Position numbers and translations under genes: made by a program. Of a stretch of DNA of 64,000 nucleotides, positions 12,219 through 21,055 are shown one piece after another (position 1 is the first letter of the stretch; every line of letters begins with the position of its first letter). Below the pieces are notes generated by a model. It ran no database searches, was not told the origin of the DNA, and saw only the letters and a list, made by a program, of their open reading frames with translations. The stretch covers positions 434,001 through 498,000 of the forward strand of contig CAJQUW010007073.1 of assembly GCA_907163375.1 (NCBI GenBank). Direction: 5' to 3'. The DNA is from Prostheceraeus crozeri. Its lineage: Eukaryota; Platyhelminthes; Polycladida; Euryleptidae.

Positions 12219-12311
12219 CAGACGAACGTATTGATCATCTAAATAATGCAATAGATTCAGTTCATTGCGAAAGAATCTATTACATGATTCACGATCGATC
12301 CGTTCGTCTGA
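12219..12311. other. 93-nt imperfect hairpin, microRNA-precursor-like
   Basis: Arms begin CAGACGAACG and end CGTTCGTCTG. Pairing continues through GATC and through AATAGATTC next to a loop of about 14 nt, with bulges between. The stem has about 30 pairs in 40 positions. Size and shape resemble a pre-miRNA, but an old fold-back remnant is equally possible. Confidence 0.4.
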
Positions 12312-13213
12312 CCACCAACCGATCGTATCTTACTTTCTACATATTATGCAACCTTTGACTGAATGATAATAAATTTGGGCAATACTTTTGGCCTGAGAGC
12401 TATTTTAAAATTTGAATGTTTTGGAATATTTTGGCTGATTTCGGAATACATTCTGATGCATTTTGCGGCATCAATTCTTGATGAAATAATCTGAGATTAC
12501 ATAAAGGATTCTTCCTATTGATATAGAGATATTCGCAAACGCAAAATCTTTGAATTTGAAATTATCTGCTTACTATGCATGCGCGCATGTTTGAAATTCA
12601 AAATTCCAATATGATTTTTATTATTTTTGTACTTTTTAGTTCTGCATCTGATCAACAATTATTGAAATTTTTCAAGATCATATTGCTTTTAGCTTCAGCG
12701 TCTCGATAAAAGTGATCGAATAGGGTTGCTTCTTCACCTGGAGAAACTAAATACTAAAATGTGCGATTTTGATGATTTTTGAGCTGAACTAAAAGTTTGA
12801 ATTAAGTGACGTTTGATCTCATCTAATGCAATGATGCAATCCCAGAGAGATTAATAATCATCGGTCTATTAGCCACCGTAACCAGATATTTCGATTCGTG
12901 TACAGTTTATTAGTTTTTGTTGTCATTTTTCATTTCAAATAGTGACCAAATAGTCAACTGACTGAGTTGACCGGCACTTCAGTCCAGGGATGACCTTAGA
13001 AATAAAACTGATGCTGTTTCTCTGAATCCCCTTTCAATGCCTATTTGATTGATGTGTGGTTTGGCAAAATTGGTACAATAGCTTGGGCGATCAGCAGGGG
13101 GTGCAATTCCCCCCGCGCTCGGAAAAACACCCCAGTGGGAGAGGGTCAACTTCCAAAGTACTTCTCCAAATCACATGAAGCTCGCGAAGCAAAATATTCC
13201 GTGTGTGAGCTTT

Positions 13214-13686
13214 CACTAGGTGACATGCCACGCGTGATTCACGCGTAATTACGGAACACCCCAAACATCCGTGGTTAAGGACATTCTATTCTTCTACCCG
13301 CGTACATACGCGCTGCACTAAGAGTCAGAAATCACTTGATCTGATGCTGTTAAAACATGGGAAATGTTTATGAATACACACGGCGAGCATTTATAGTTTG
13401 CGCGTTGTCTACGGTTGTCTGCGCTGCCGCTTGAACCACGGATGAACCGCTAAGCATGCTCTGTCTTCCCTGAGCATGAAATTGAGGTCCTATCACATTG
13501 TTTAGCCTCTGATACATGCAGACACATGAGACGCAAGGTCTATACAACAGGACTGCCAACTATGCTAACTTATATAGCTTATATTGCAGCAATATCTCGC
13601 ATAGCCACGGATGTTTGGGGTCATGTGTAATTACGCGTGGTTCACGCGTGAATTACGCGTGATCGAGCGTGGCATGTCACCTAGTG
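13214..13686. mobile_element. MITE with CACTAGGTGACATGCCACGC ends
   Basis: A 473-bp element whose ends are inverted copies. The left begins CACTAGGTGACATGCCACGC and the right ends GGCATGTCACCTAGTG. The arms continue through ACGCGTAATTAC motifs to CCCCAAACATCCGTGG, giving inverted repeats of about 60-80 bp. CACTA termini and recurring subterminal motifs suggest a non-autonomous CACTA/EnSpm element. The short flanks (TTT and TTC) allow a 2-bp duplication at most. Confidence 0.65.
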
Positions 13687-14022
13687 TTCTAATGATGGCA
13701 TCCATAGAAATCCAACACTCTGTAATAATAAAGGAAAAGAATAGGTACACACATTGAGAGCAATAGTGCACTGTACGTCGTGGACTTTGGCTGTCATGAC
13801 AACGGCGCCTAGCTGATGATGAAATCCAGTGGTTGACTTTTGTTTGGTACCAGGACCTTACTAACGTACTTTGTGAAGATTCACGGCCGTCGTCCTTCTT
13901 CTCTATAAGCATACAGACATTGATAAAATAATTTACAATATGCCGCCTAAATGCAGGATTCTACAACTTGCATATTTCACAAATGTGATTCTTCTTAAGA
14001 CCAAACAACATTTACATACATG

Positions 14023-14512
14023 TAGATCCACAGAATTAGATTGTTTAAGCGCATCACTTTACTAGAAGTGCAAATTGATTCAAAACAATGGCCCATGCAG
14101 GAACTTACCAAGTGGGCAAAAATGAAATTATGGTGTCTTTCAGAGATAGGATTGCGGATTGCTGTTAATTCCTTCAAAATGCTCCGATCGCCACGATTCC
14201 TTCAGATTCGAAGGATTCAGATCATTGCGCAAAAGTTTTCTCGATAATGTTGGGCCTTCCGATCATTATTTGAAAAGTTAGCAGGCGCAAGAAAAATGTT
14301 CACAAACTTCTCCTTAGAACTTGACATCGACTGTGTCTCTTTGAAGCTTCGTACAATTTGGTGCATTTAATGTTGAGCTGGCTGCTTGTTGTTCGATTGC
14401 TATGGCATTATGTCGGCAGATTGTGCCATTTTATTAGCGTTACATGTTTCAATAATTCCTTTCTAGGAAGAAGAGCCGACTTGCCTAGTTCTGTGTATAG
14501 ATCGGTGCCTAG
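14023..14512 (+). repeat. Dispersed ~500-bp repeat, copy A2
   Basis: Forward-oriented relative of 10235-10765. It starts CCACAGAATTAGATTGTTTA, a start shared with the copy at 34044. About 85-90% alike to copy A1 by eye over the shared blocks. It has no coding content that I recognise. Confidence 0.75.
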
Positions 14513-15206
14513 TCGAGCAATTGAACAGACAATATTAAGGAACATCTTCTCCATTGAATAATTTATTGTTATTTCGTTATTATTTTTTATTATCAATTAT
14601 TGGTCTATCTTTAGAACAACAAGAAAATAGGATGGTACGAAATTATTTAAAGCAACTTTAAAAAGGATGCTACAAAGGAAATTATAAAGTCATGCCTACC
14701 GTCATCCTCTGTGGCGCCTTCTACGGCAAGCCCGAATTCGTGAGTTCCCCGGGCCCGATCATTGTTCATTGTCCATTGTAGTCCGACGAAAATAAGCGAA
14801 GCGAAAAGTCAGATTTGTGGAAGACTTTCTTTCAGTATGACATGATATTCTTCATTCCATCGTTATACACTGTGAACTGTAGGCAGCCACTTAACAGACA
14901 ACTTATCATCCTATCAGACAAATTTCCTGCTTATCAGACAGTTTTTCATAATAATGATTTATTTTATTGTGTTTACTGCATTATTATCATACTACTCACG
15001 ACTAATATATCAAAATTGGATGATATGGTAATTTTTGTAGAGATTCGCGGCTATTATCATTTCTCTTTACAGATAACATCAAATTGATTAGAAATCTTAC
15101 AATCGCTCTAGGACAGGAATCTACAACTGCTGCATGATTCAGTAGTTTGATTCTTCCTTAGATAGCAACAGTGGATTAAATCGGTGTCTAAATGAGCGGA
15201 TGAAAT
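14513..15206. other. No recognisable gene
   Basis: AT-rich sequence. A 90-codon hydrophobic frame (14815-15087) has no recognised domain and looks accidental. Confidence 0.45.
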
Positions 15207-16742
15207 CAATGGCGGATTTAGGGGGATACCGTGCTAGAGACCCCCTCCGATATGAAATTAGTGGTGTTAAATATTATTTGTACGAGTTCACTACGAAAGT
15301 TTTGTAATTGGTATGATGGATCAGAATTCACAGCATTTTCCTTACTGCAGTCAACGAAATCAAGCGATTTCTTGGTGTCAATGGAAATATTATCCTAAGT
15401 CTTTTGTCACAAACAGTACATATTTCTAGACTGTTACAGACAGTGAATATTGATCTTGCTAATTCTGTGCAAAACATTTATGAAACAACAAAATTTCTCC
15501 AGAGAAGTAGATATAAAGCTCAGTTCAGATCAATATTTCAGTCCGCAAAAGAAAAATATGGTACTTCTATAGAAAAGCCCATAATGATTGCTTTACAAAC
15601 ATACAGAGAAAATGCCGGTTCACCTTCAAACCAGTGCTAACGAGCACTACTGGAAAAATGTTTTCTTTCTTACATACGGTAGACTTTCCTATCTCTGAAT
15701 TTCATGGAAAATTTGTTATGCATCGTGAAATTCTTTCGAAATTAATGTGCGTCATTTCTCGGAATTTATCTAATTATAATAACTTTCGTGCTGCAAATTA
15801 ATTTCTATCAAGGGAAGCTATTTTGGGAGAAGAATTTAATAGTCATGAAAACAGATTTGGCGAAATTGTCAACAGCTGATATCAGCGTACGTCCACGTAA
15901 CGCCATCGATTCGATGATTCAATGTAATTAAAATTTTTATCCTGATGTATTTGTCATTTTAAAAATATTTGCGACAATGTCAGTATTAACAGCGACGCCG
16001 GAAAGAACTTATTATATGATGAAGTATTTGAAAAGCTATCGACGCAATACGATGTCACAGCAACGCTTAAAAAGTCTAGCACTACTGCACTGTTACGACG
16101 ACATTCGCATCAATGTGGACTTTTTAATTGGTGAATTTAAAAAGAAAAATAGACTTCTGAAGTTTTGAAATCTTATTGATGCTGTCCTGAATAAAGATGA
16201 ACTAATAAGAATTATGAATAATTATTATTATTGAATAATTATGAATAACTATTATGAATTAATAAGAAAACTTAATACTTGTTTTCTTAATTAATTGAGC
16301 CGCGTCTCAATGAATGGATGGATTTTAATGAAACATTTTATGAAAGAACAATTTCATCTTAAGAAAGCTTGTGAATTAAAGAATGGAATAGATGTCATTG
16401 TAATAATTTACGAATAGCATAATTTATCATCTTTTATAATGCAATTGGTAGGTACATTCATAAATTCAGTTACAAAACTATTAATGAAAAACAGTAGGGG
16501 ATACCGGGGCTAGTTGTTACAATTTTTGATTTTTGTAAGATTGTGACAAAAGTATTCAGGAGGCTCTAATTCATTGTATATTCCTCAAAATGCAACGAGT
16601 CCTTTATTTTAATGAGTCTTTTCGATAAAAGAGATGAGTAAAGGTCTACGAGGTAGCTTATTATCTTACTGATAATATTGACCTAATTAATAAATTACAA
16701 TAATGAACCCCCCACCAAGCAAAAAGCATAAATCCGCCACTG
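15207..16742 (+). mobile_element. Degenerate hAT transposon, TTF/ZMYM-like type
   Basis: A 1,536-bp element. The left end is CAATGGCGGATTTAGGGG. The right end is TAAATCCGCCACTG, its reverse complement apart from one base. Flanking 8-mers GATGAAAT (15199-15206) and GCTAAAAT (16743-16750) match at 6 of 8 positions, as an aged hAT target duplication would. Interior coding pieces match a hAT transposase in the expected order. Confidence 0.75.
15404..16168 (+). pseudogene. hAT transposase remnants
   Basis: The first piece (15404-15640) resembles the middle of TTF-type/ZMYM1-like hAT transposases: LLQTVNIDLANSVQNIYETT followed by a RYKAQFRSIFQSAKEKYG-type helix and RENAGSP. The last piece (15977-16168) is the C-terminal dimerisation block, with SVLTATPERTYYMMKYLKSY followed by MSQQRLKSLALLHCYDDI. 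In this family that block mediates transposase pairing. Between them the frame is broken by stops and shifts, and much of the N-terminal half is missing. It cannot be active. The orientation agrees with the element's ends. Confidence 0.7.
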
Positions 16743-16853
16743 GCTAAAATGACCATCAACAAATCGCTATTGCCCATCGTTACTGAGCAAGTAGGGGTGG
16801 CAGCCGGTTTTTCACATTTTTTCTATGAAAGTCGTTCATATATCTCCACATCC

Positions 16854-16895
16854 AAATTAGACGGCCTTAATTGCATGATTAAGGCCGTCTAATTT
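16854..16895. repeat. 18-bp perfect-stem hairpin
   Basis: Arms AAATTAGACGGCCTTAAT and its exact reverse complement, loop TGCATG. It lies about 360 bp upstream of the recombinase start. A role as an element end or structural site is conjecture. Confidence 0.6.
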
Positions 16896-17124
16896 GCTAT
16901 GTAATACCATTGAGGTAGGAGCATTTCACCGTCCATCTTCGCATTCCCAGTGAAAATGACATTGAAGTGATTCCTATGGTTCACAATTTGAATTCGTAGA
17001 TATCTCAAACTTTACATACTTCAATGTTCTGAGCTGCATGGGCTATGTAGAAAATCATCATAGATTTTAGTCATTTACAGATCGAAATCTTGGATTTTTG
17101 ATGACATAGATTTTTAGTTCAGTA

Positions 17125-17221
17125 ACAATGTAGAGATGTTGGACGATAAATGAGTCCAGCAATGGAGTCCGCGATAGCGGACGACATTGCTGGATGAATT
17201 TAGAGTCCAACATAGCATTGT
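17125..17221. promoter_or_regulatory. Nested hairpin upstream of the recombinase gene
   Basis: Five paired blocks nest symmetrically around a GATA loop: ACAATG/CATTGT, ATGTTGGAC/GTCCAACAT, TCCAGCAATG/CATTGCTGGA and GTCCGC/GCGGAC, separated by short unpaired parts. It ends about 50 bp before the ATG. It could be a 5' untranslated RNA structure, a recombinase site or an origin-like structure. The function is not known. Confidence 0.5.
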
Positions 17222-17254
17222 CATCGATATTTCTATGTTCAGAATAATCAAGAT

Positions 17255-17273
17255 GAAAGTATCCAGACAATGA
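17255..17273 (-). repeat. Left copy of the 18-bp ATTGTCTGGAYACTTT motif
   Basis: Reverse-strand TCATTGTCTGGATACTTTC. It overlaps the recombinase start codon. It matches the forward copies after the stop codon (18693-18749), differing from the third at two positions. Confidence 0.7.
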
Positions 17274-18685
17274 AATTCAAATCCAATATCTATGTTATTG
17301 AGATAAGCACAGAAATAAGAAGTAATCATTTATCAACATTAACGATATCTGGCAATACGATAGACGTCGACTGGGATAACATGCATATAATTGATTTCAG
17401 TCTATTTCCCAATAGCATGATTACAAATCTAGAATTGAATGAAATAAAGGAAATATTGAACGAACCAGTAGAAAGAAATGAGCAACAGTGTCAAATTCCA
17501 GAGGATGCGATCGCGGAAATGGATGCGTTAGAAATCAGAATGAAATCTGCATCATCATCGAAGCAAGAGAGAGAACATTCCAAAAAATTTATGGACTTTT
17601 TAATAGAAAAACAGATCGAAGTTGATTTAAAGACCATTTCTGAAGAAAGACTGAATGGCCTGTTGAGATGGTTTTATAAAGAGCTAAAGATTAAAAAGAA
17701 CGAATATTATAGTCCACAAAATTTACTATGTATACGAGCTGGCATTCAGCGTTACCTCACTATAGCACTGAATCGAAATGTCAACATAATAAGCGGAGAA
17801 GAGTTCAGTCAGGCAAATCGAATGCTAACAACGATGTCAGCCTTATGGTTATCAAATGGAGGAAGACCAACTGAATATGTTTCAATTGAAGAGAATGATT
17901 TAACAAAAATTAGCAAGTCATTTACACGAAAAACAGCCGATTCCCTTCAAAACGAAGTCATTTTTTCTATTCTCTATTTCCTTGGTGCAAGAGGAAGAGA
18001 AGAATTTAGGCGACTTCGCCGAAGTGATGTTTCTTTTTGTACCGATTCTGAAGGACAAAAATTTGTAGAAGTATCATCAAAAGACAGCGACAACATAAGG
18101 AAAAACACAAGACCCAGTTTGAAATTGAAAGAATATTCATCCAAACGAATTGGCAGAATATATGATACTCGAGCTATCGAAGCCATTGAAATTTACTTGA
18201 AGCTGCTGAGCCAAGGAACTCCAAATTCAGACAATCTTTTCCCCCGACCATTGAGCAACAAAAATAACAAACTGATTTTCAGCCGAAGCCAAGTTCGAGG
18301 GGAACATTGGTTGGGCGATTTTATGAAAACTTTATCAAAGAAATTGGAATTGTCAAAAATGTACACCAACCATTGTATAAGATGCACGACCATTACCAAA
18401 GGTAAAGAAAAGGGTCTCATAAATCAGGAAATAGCGTTGGTAACTGGACATAAGGATGCAGCAAGTATCGATGGATATGACCGGCCGTCAGACATCCGCA
18501 AGCGCCGCATAGCAAGTGTTTTGTCAAATAATGAACCAAATAACCAGAAAAAGCATGAACATGAACCCGAAGAAACAATTACGAGAACAGTAAACACGGA
18601 ACAAATAAACCAGATGATGAACATGGTGGCGCAATCCACAAGAAATACGATCCAAATATTCAATAACTGTACAGTGAATTTTTGA
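17270..18685 (+). CDS. Tyrosine recombinase, DUF3504/Crypton-like, 471 aa
   Basis: Intact intronless gene. Residues 120-190 form the SAM-like DNA-binding part (RLNGLLRWFYKELKIKKNEYY, then an IQRYLTIAL helix). The catalytic part keeps the full tyrosine-recombinase set: Arg in GARGREEFRRLRRSD (241 or 243), Lys271 in EVSSKDSD, His368-x2-Arg371 (HCIR), His394 (TGHKD) and nucleophile Tyr403 (IDGYDR). This is the layout of the DUF3504 family, found in Cryptons and in Crypton-derived host genes such as QRICH1 and ZMYM2-4. The enzyme would cut and rejoin DNA through a phosphotyrosine bond. The ~50-residue tail after 420 is polar and asparagine-rich. The first ATG is used, and it lies inside a short inverted repeat. 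An element gene is more likely than a host gene given the flanking repeats, but no copy number is known. Confidence 0.85.
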   Translation: MKFKSNIYVIEISTEIRSNHLSTLTISGNTIDVDWDNMHIIDFSLFPNSMITNLELNEIKEILNEPVERNEQQCQIPEDAIAEMDALEIRMKSASSSKQEREHSKKFMDFLIEKQIEVDLKTISEERLNGLLRWFYKELKIKKNEYYSPQNLLCIRAGIQRYLTIALNRNVNIISGEEFSQANRMLTTMSALWLSNGGRPTEYVSIEENDLTKISKSFTRKTADSLQNEVIFSILYFLGARGREEFRRLRRSDVSFCTDSEGQKFVEVSSKDSDNIRKNTRPSLKLKEYSSKRIGRIYDTRAIEAIEIYLKLLSQGTPNSDNLFPRPLSNKNNKLIFSRSQVRGEHWLGDFMKTLSKKLELSKMYTNHCIRCTTITKGKEKGLINQEIALVTGHKDAASIDGYDRPSDIRKRRIASVLSNNEPNNQKKHEHEPEETITRTVNTEQINQMMNMVAQSTRNTIQIFNNCTVNF

Positions 18686-18692
18686 TTTTAAT

Positions 18693-18749
18693 ATTGTCTG
18701 GACACTTTTCATTGTCTGGACACTTTTTCTCATTGTTTGGATACTTTAT
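18693..18749 (+). repeat. Three tandem copies of ATTGTCTGGACACTTTT
   Basis: Copies at 18693-18709, 18710-18727 and 18731-18749 (the last with TTTGGATAC), beginning 8 bp after the recombinase stop. With the inverted copy at 17255-17273 they bracket the gene. They could be recombinase recognition sites. Confidence 0.75.
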
Positions 18750-18827
18750 GGGTTATATTAAATGCATTTTCAGATATCATTGAACCTTTTTACATAGATC
18801 ACAACAGGGAAATGACGGTAACAATGC

Positions 18828-18911
18828 ATATATTACCTTTCAAATGATCAGCCTAAATCGTCGGCGCGTAGCGCCAGACGATTTAGGCTGATCATTTGAA
18901 AGGTAATATAT
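18828..18911. repeat. 84-nt near-perfect hairpin
   Basis: A 35-bp perfect stem (arms 18828-18862 and 18877-18911, ending AAATCGTC/GACGATTT) is capped by a further GGCGC-GTA-GCGCC stem with one unpaired A. Such a stem can extrude as a cruciform or act as an RNA hairpin or terminator. It lies about 140 bp past the recombinase stop. Confidence 0.8.
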
Positions 18912-19218
18912 CTTCATTCTGATCTCACTAACTGAACCAAAGCGAAAGTCAGATTCCTATGGTTAATATCATATATGGTTATATCATATCACATAACCAG
19001 TGGCGCTGTCTCCGTACCTTCGAGGCCTTATCAGCATCCCAAAAGGTAATTGTCAACATAAAGAAAAAAGTCTAATTAGTTTTCTTTTGATTTTGATTGT
19101 CTACTCACAATATTTACGTTATATTCTCACTCACTACTCTCAATTACGCTCAGAGCGTGAACTTTGGCTGCGCGCTAAGACTGCAATCTCATCAACCAGA
19201 ACACCACCCGAACATATT

Positions 19219-19656
19219 TATTGAAAAATTAGATTGCCGAGACTGTGGAGTGCGAATTTTCCAAAATTTAGGCTAGCGCTTTGGTGAAGGGAATGCAATG
19301 AATAGGAAATTGCTCTTTTTCACGATGTACATGTACATGTATATATCTGCATTTCTTTCATTTGCGTCATAATGCTACTTGTTTTTATCATTAAGCATTC
19401 AGCTACCGATATTTTATCGATGCACTTTGGCATTGAACAAATTCATTGAAAATTAGATTGCCGAGACTGTGGAGAGCGAATTTTCCAAAATTTAGACTAG
19501 CGCTTTTGTGAAGGGAATGCAATGAATAGGAAATTGCTCTTTTTCACGATGTACATATACATGTATGTATCTACATTTCTTTCATTTGCGTGATAATGCT
19601 ACTTGTCCTGGCCATTAAGCATTCAGCTACCGATATTTTATCGACGTACTTTAGCA
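19219..19656. repeat. Tandem duplication, ~225-bp period
   Basis: Copies 19219-19432 and 19444-19656 are about 93% alike. Both carry TTAGATTGCCGAGACTGTGG, GGGAATGCAATGAATAGG and TCAGCTACCGATATTTTATC. Confidence 0.85.
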
Positions 19657-20371
19657 GATAATTCCGTCGTGATACGAAATTCAAACGTGACAGACTACGT
19701 CCAGGATCAGTCAAATATTGCGCCATACATCCAAGCTTTCAGTATTTTCGCTCCATCACAGGTGAGATAAAGGTTAATTGATATTTACTTGCATTTTGCA
19801 TTAATCTAAATGTACGTATTATTAATTTATAGGGACACGAAATAAAATTAATAAATATGGTTTAATAAATGAGGACACGAAATCAAATTGACTGCTAATT
19901 CATTCATTGTGGCGTGACGGACGTTTGGTCTTATTCTATGCATGAATTATTGCCTCTCCTCCTCTCTATCACATTTCAGCTGTATTGTTTGGAGAATGCA
20001 ATGTTTGTTTGGCACTATATTATATGTTATCTCAATTTTGTTGATCTCATGTTTATGCAAATTTTTTTTGCAAATAAACCTCTGATATTCTGATATTCTA
20101 AGCATCGATTGAAACGACATTTCAATAACTGTATGCTTGAACTTGATTGAATATTGATTGAAACCGAAAATCCACGAACGTTACGTGAGCACCACACACA
20201 TTATCCAGAAATTTGTAGTTTAATTAAATTTGTAAATTCATGTAACGAGGTATAAGATATGAGATAAATCGTTGAAATAAGATATGTAATTGAGGGCATT
20301 TATTCAACATTCCTCACTATGCACATGTCTGCATCTACAAAATCTGCATATGTATTTATGGAATATAAGCA
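19657..20371. other. No recognisable gene
   Basis: AT-rich sequence. No feature supported. Confidence 0.45.
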
Positions 20372-21055
20372 TACCGCGAAACCTCTATTTTAGCGCCACC
20401 TCTAATAGAACGCCACTTTCATGAATTTTTCTTTTTTGATACGTCCGTGATTCGAGGAAGCTGCACCAAGTTCATTCAGCCCCCTGACGTCTACTGGAGC
20501 GCCCATTTCAGACTAAAGTCCTACAATTTTACGGGAATTGGATGTTGCACGGCGAGAAGTCCAGCAGTACACAAAATTCGGCAATATGCGAGCACAATGG
20601 AAGTTTATTTCAAGTGGATAGTCGATGCTTGGATTCAATCTGCCAAAGGATCTAATCATCAAGTCATTCAATGGATGCGGACTGACCAACGCTCTAGACG
20701 ACTCTGAATATTGCAAGATCCACTGTTTCAGATAAGACCTGATTCGGCCCGATTCATACTGGGCAGGAACTTCACCAGCAAGCGCGGAGGCAATGTCGAC
20801 ATTACCTGTGAACCTGAACTTATTTAGCAACTCAACGTTGATGAAAATGACGAGGATGGCTACAATAGCGACGTGTCATTTGATTTTCACCGGTGAATTT
20901 GTGATTACTTATCTTGTATTCATAGGGTGCTTTTGCTAATTATGTGCATGTGTTACCTGCTTCCTATTTTCATTCATAAAATTTATCTCCTCAATATTTT
21001 GACCAGCTAGTCGAAAAATATAGCGCGATGACGGTGAAATAGAGGTTTTACGGTA
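20372..21055 (+). mobile_element. pogo/Tigger-type element remnant
   Basis: The ends are inverted: TACCGCGAAACCTCTATTTT on the left, AAATAGAGGTTTTACGGTA on the right, each bounded by TA, the target of Tc1/mariner/pogo elements. The interior carries the C-terminal part of a Tigger/jerky-type DDE transposase. At 684 bp it is an internally deleted copy. Confidence 0.7.
20440..20735 (+). pseudogene. Tigger-type transposase C-terminal remnant
   Basis: SCTKFIQPPDVYWSAHF (near 20458-20508) matches the conserved 'GGCTKYIQPLDVSWNKPF' segment of Tigger/CENP-B-like transposases. Further along, KWIVDAWIQ, then in a neighbouring frame DLIIKSFNGCGLTNALDDSE (near 20650-20709), match the 'I..SFKxCGI(S/T)NALDGSED' block. 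A frameshift separates these, and the catalytic DDE core upstream is absent. It is a dead fragment confirming the pogo assignment of the host element. Confidence 0.7.

Larger units (their letters stand above)
10766..13213. other. Mostly unannotated; tRNA-like relic and hairpin inside
   Basis: No protein-coding gene is supported. Two small features are listed separately: a tRNA-like 3' half at 11145-11197 and a hairpin at 12219-12311. Confidence 0.45.
16982..18951 (+). mobile_element. Candidate Crypton-like tyrosine-recombinase element
   Basis: A DUF3504-type recombinase gene with little other coding content. A 13-bp exact direct repeat, GATTCCTATGGTT, lies at 16969-16981 and 18952-18964 and could mark the insertion borders. 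Inverted copies of an 18-bp motif flank the gene, and two strong hairpins lie inside these limits. Cryptons are known for short direct repeats at their ends. The proposed limits are inference. Confidence 0.45.
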
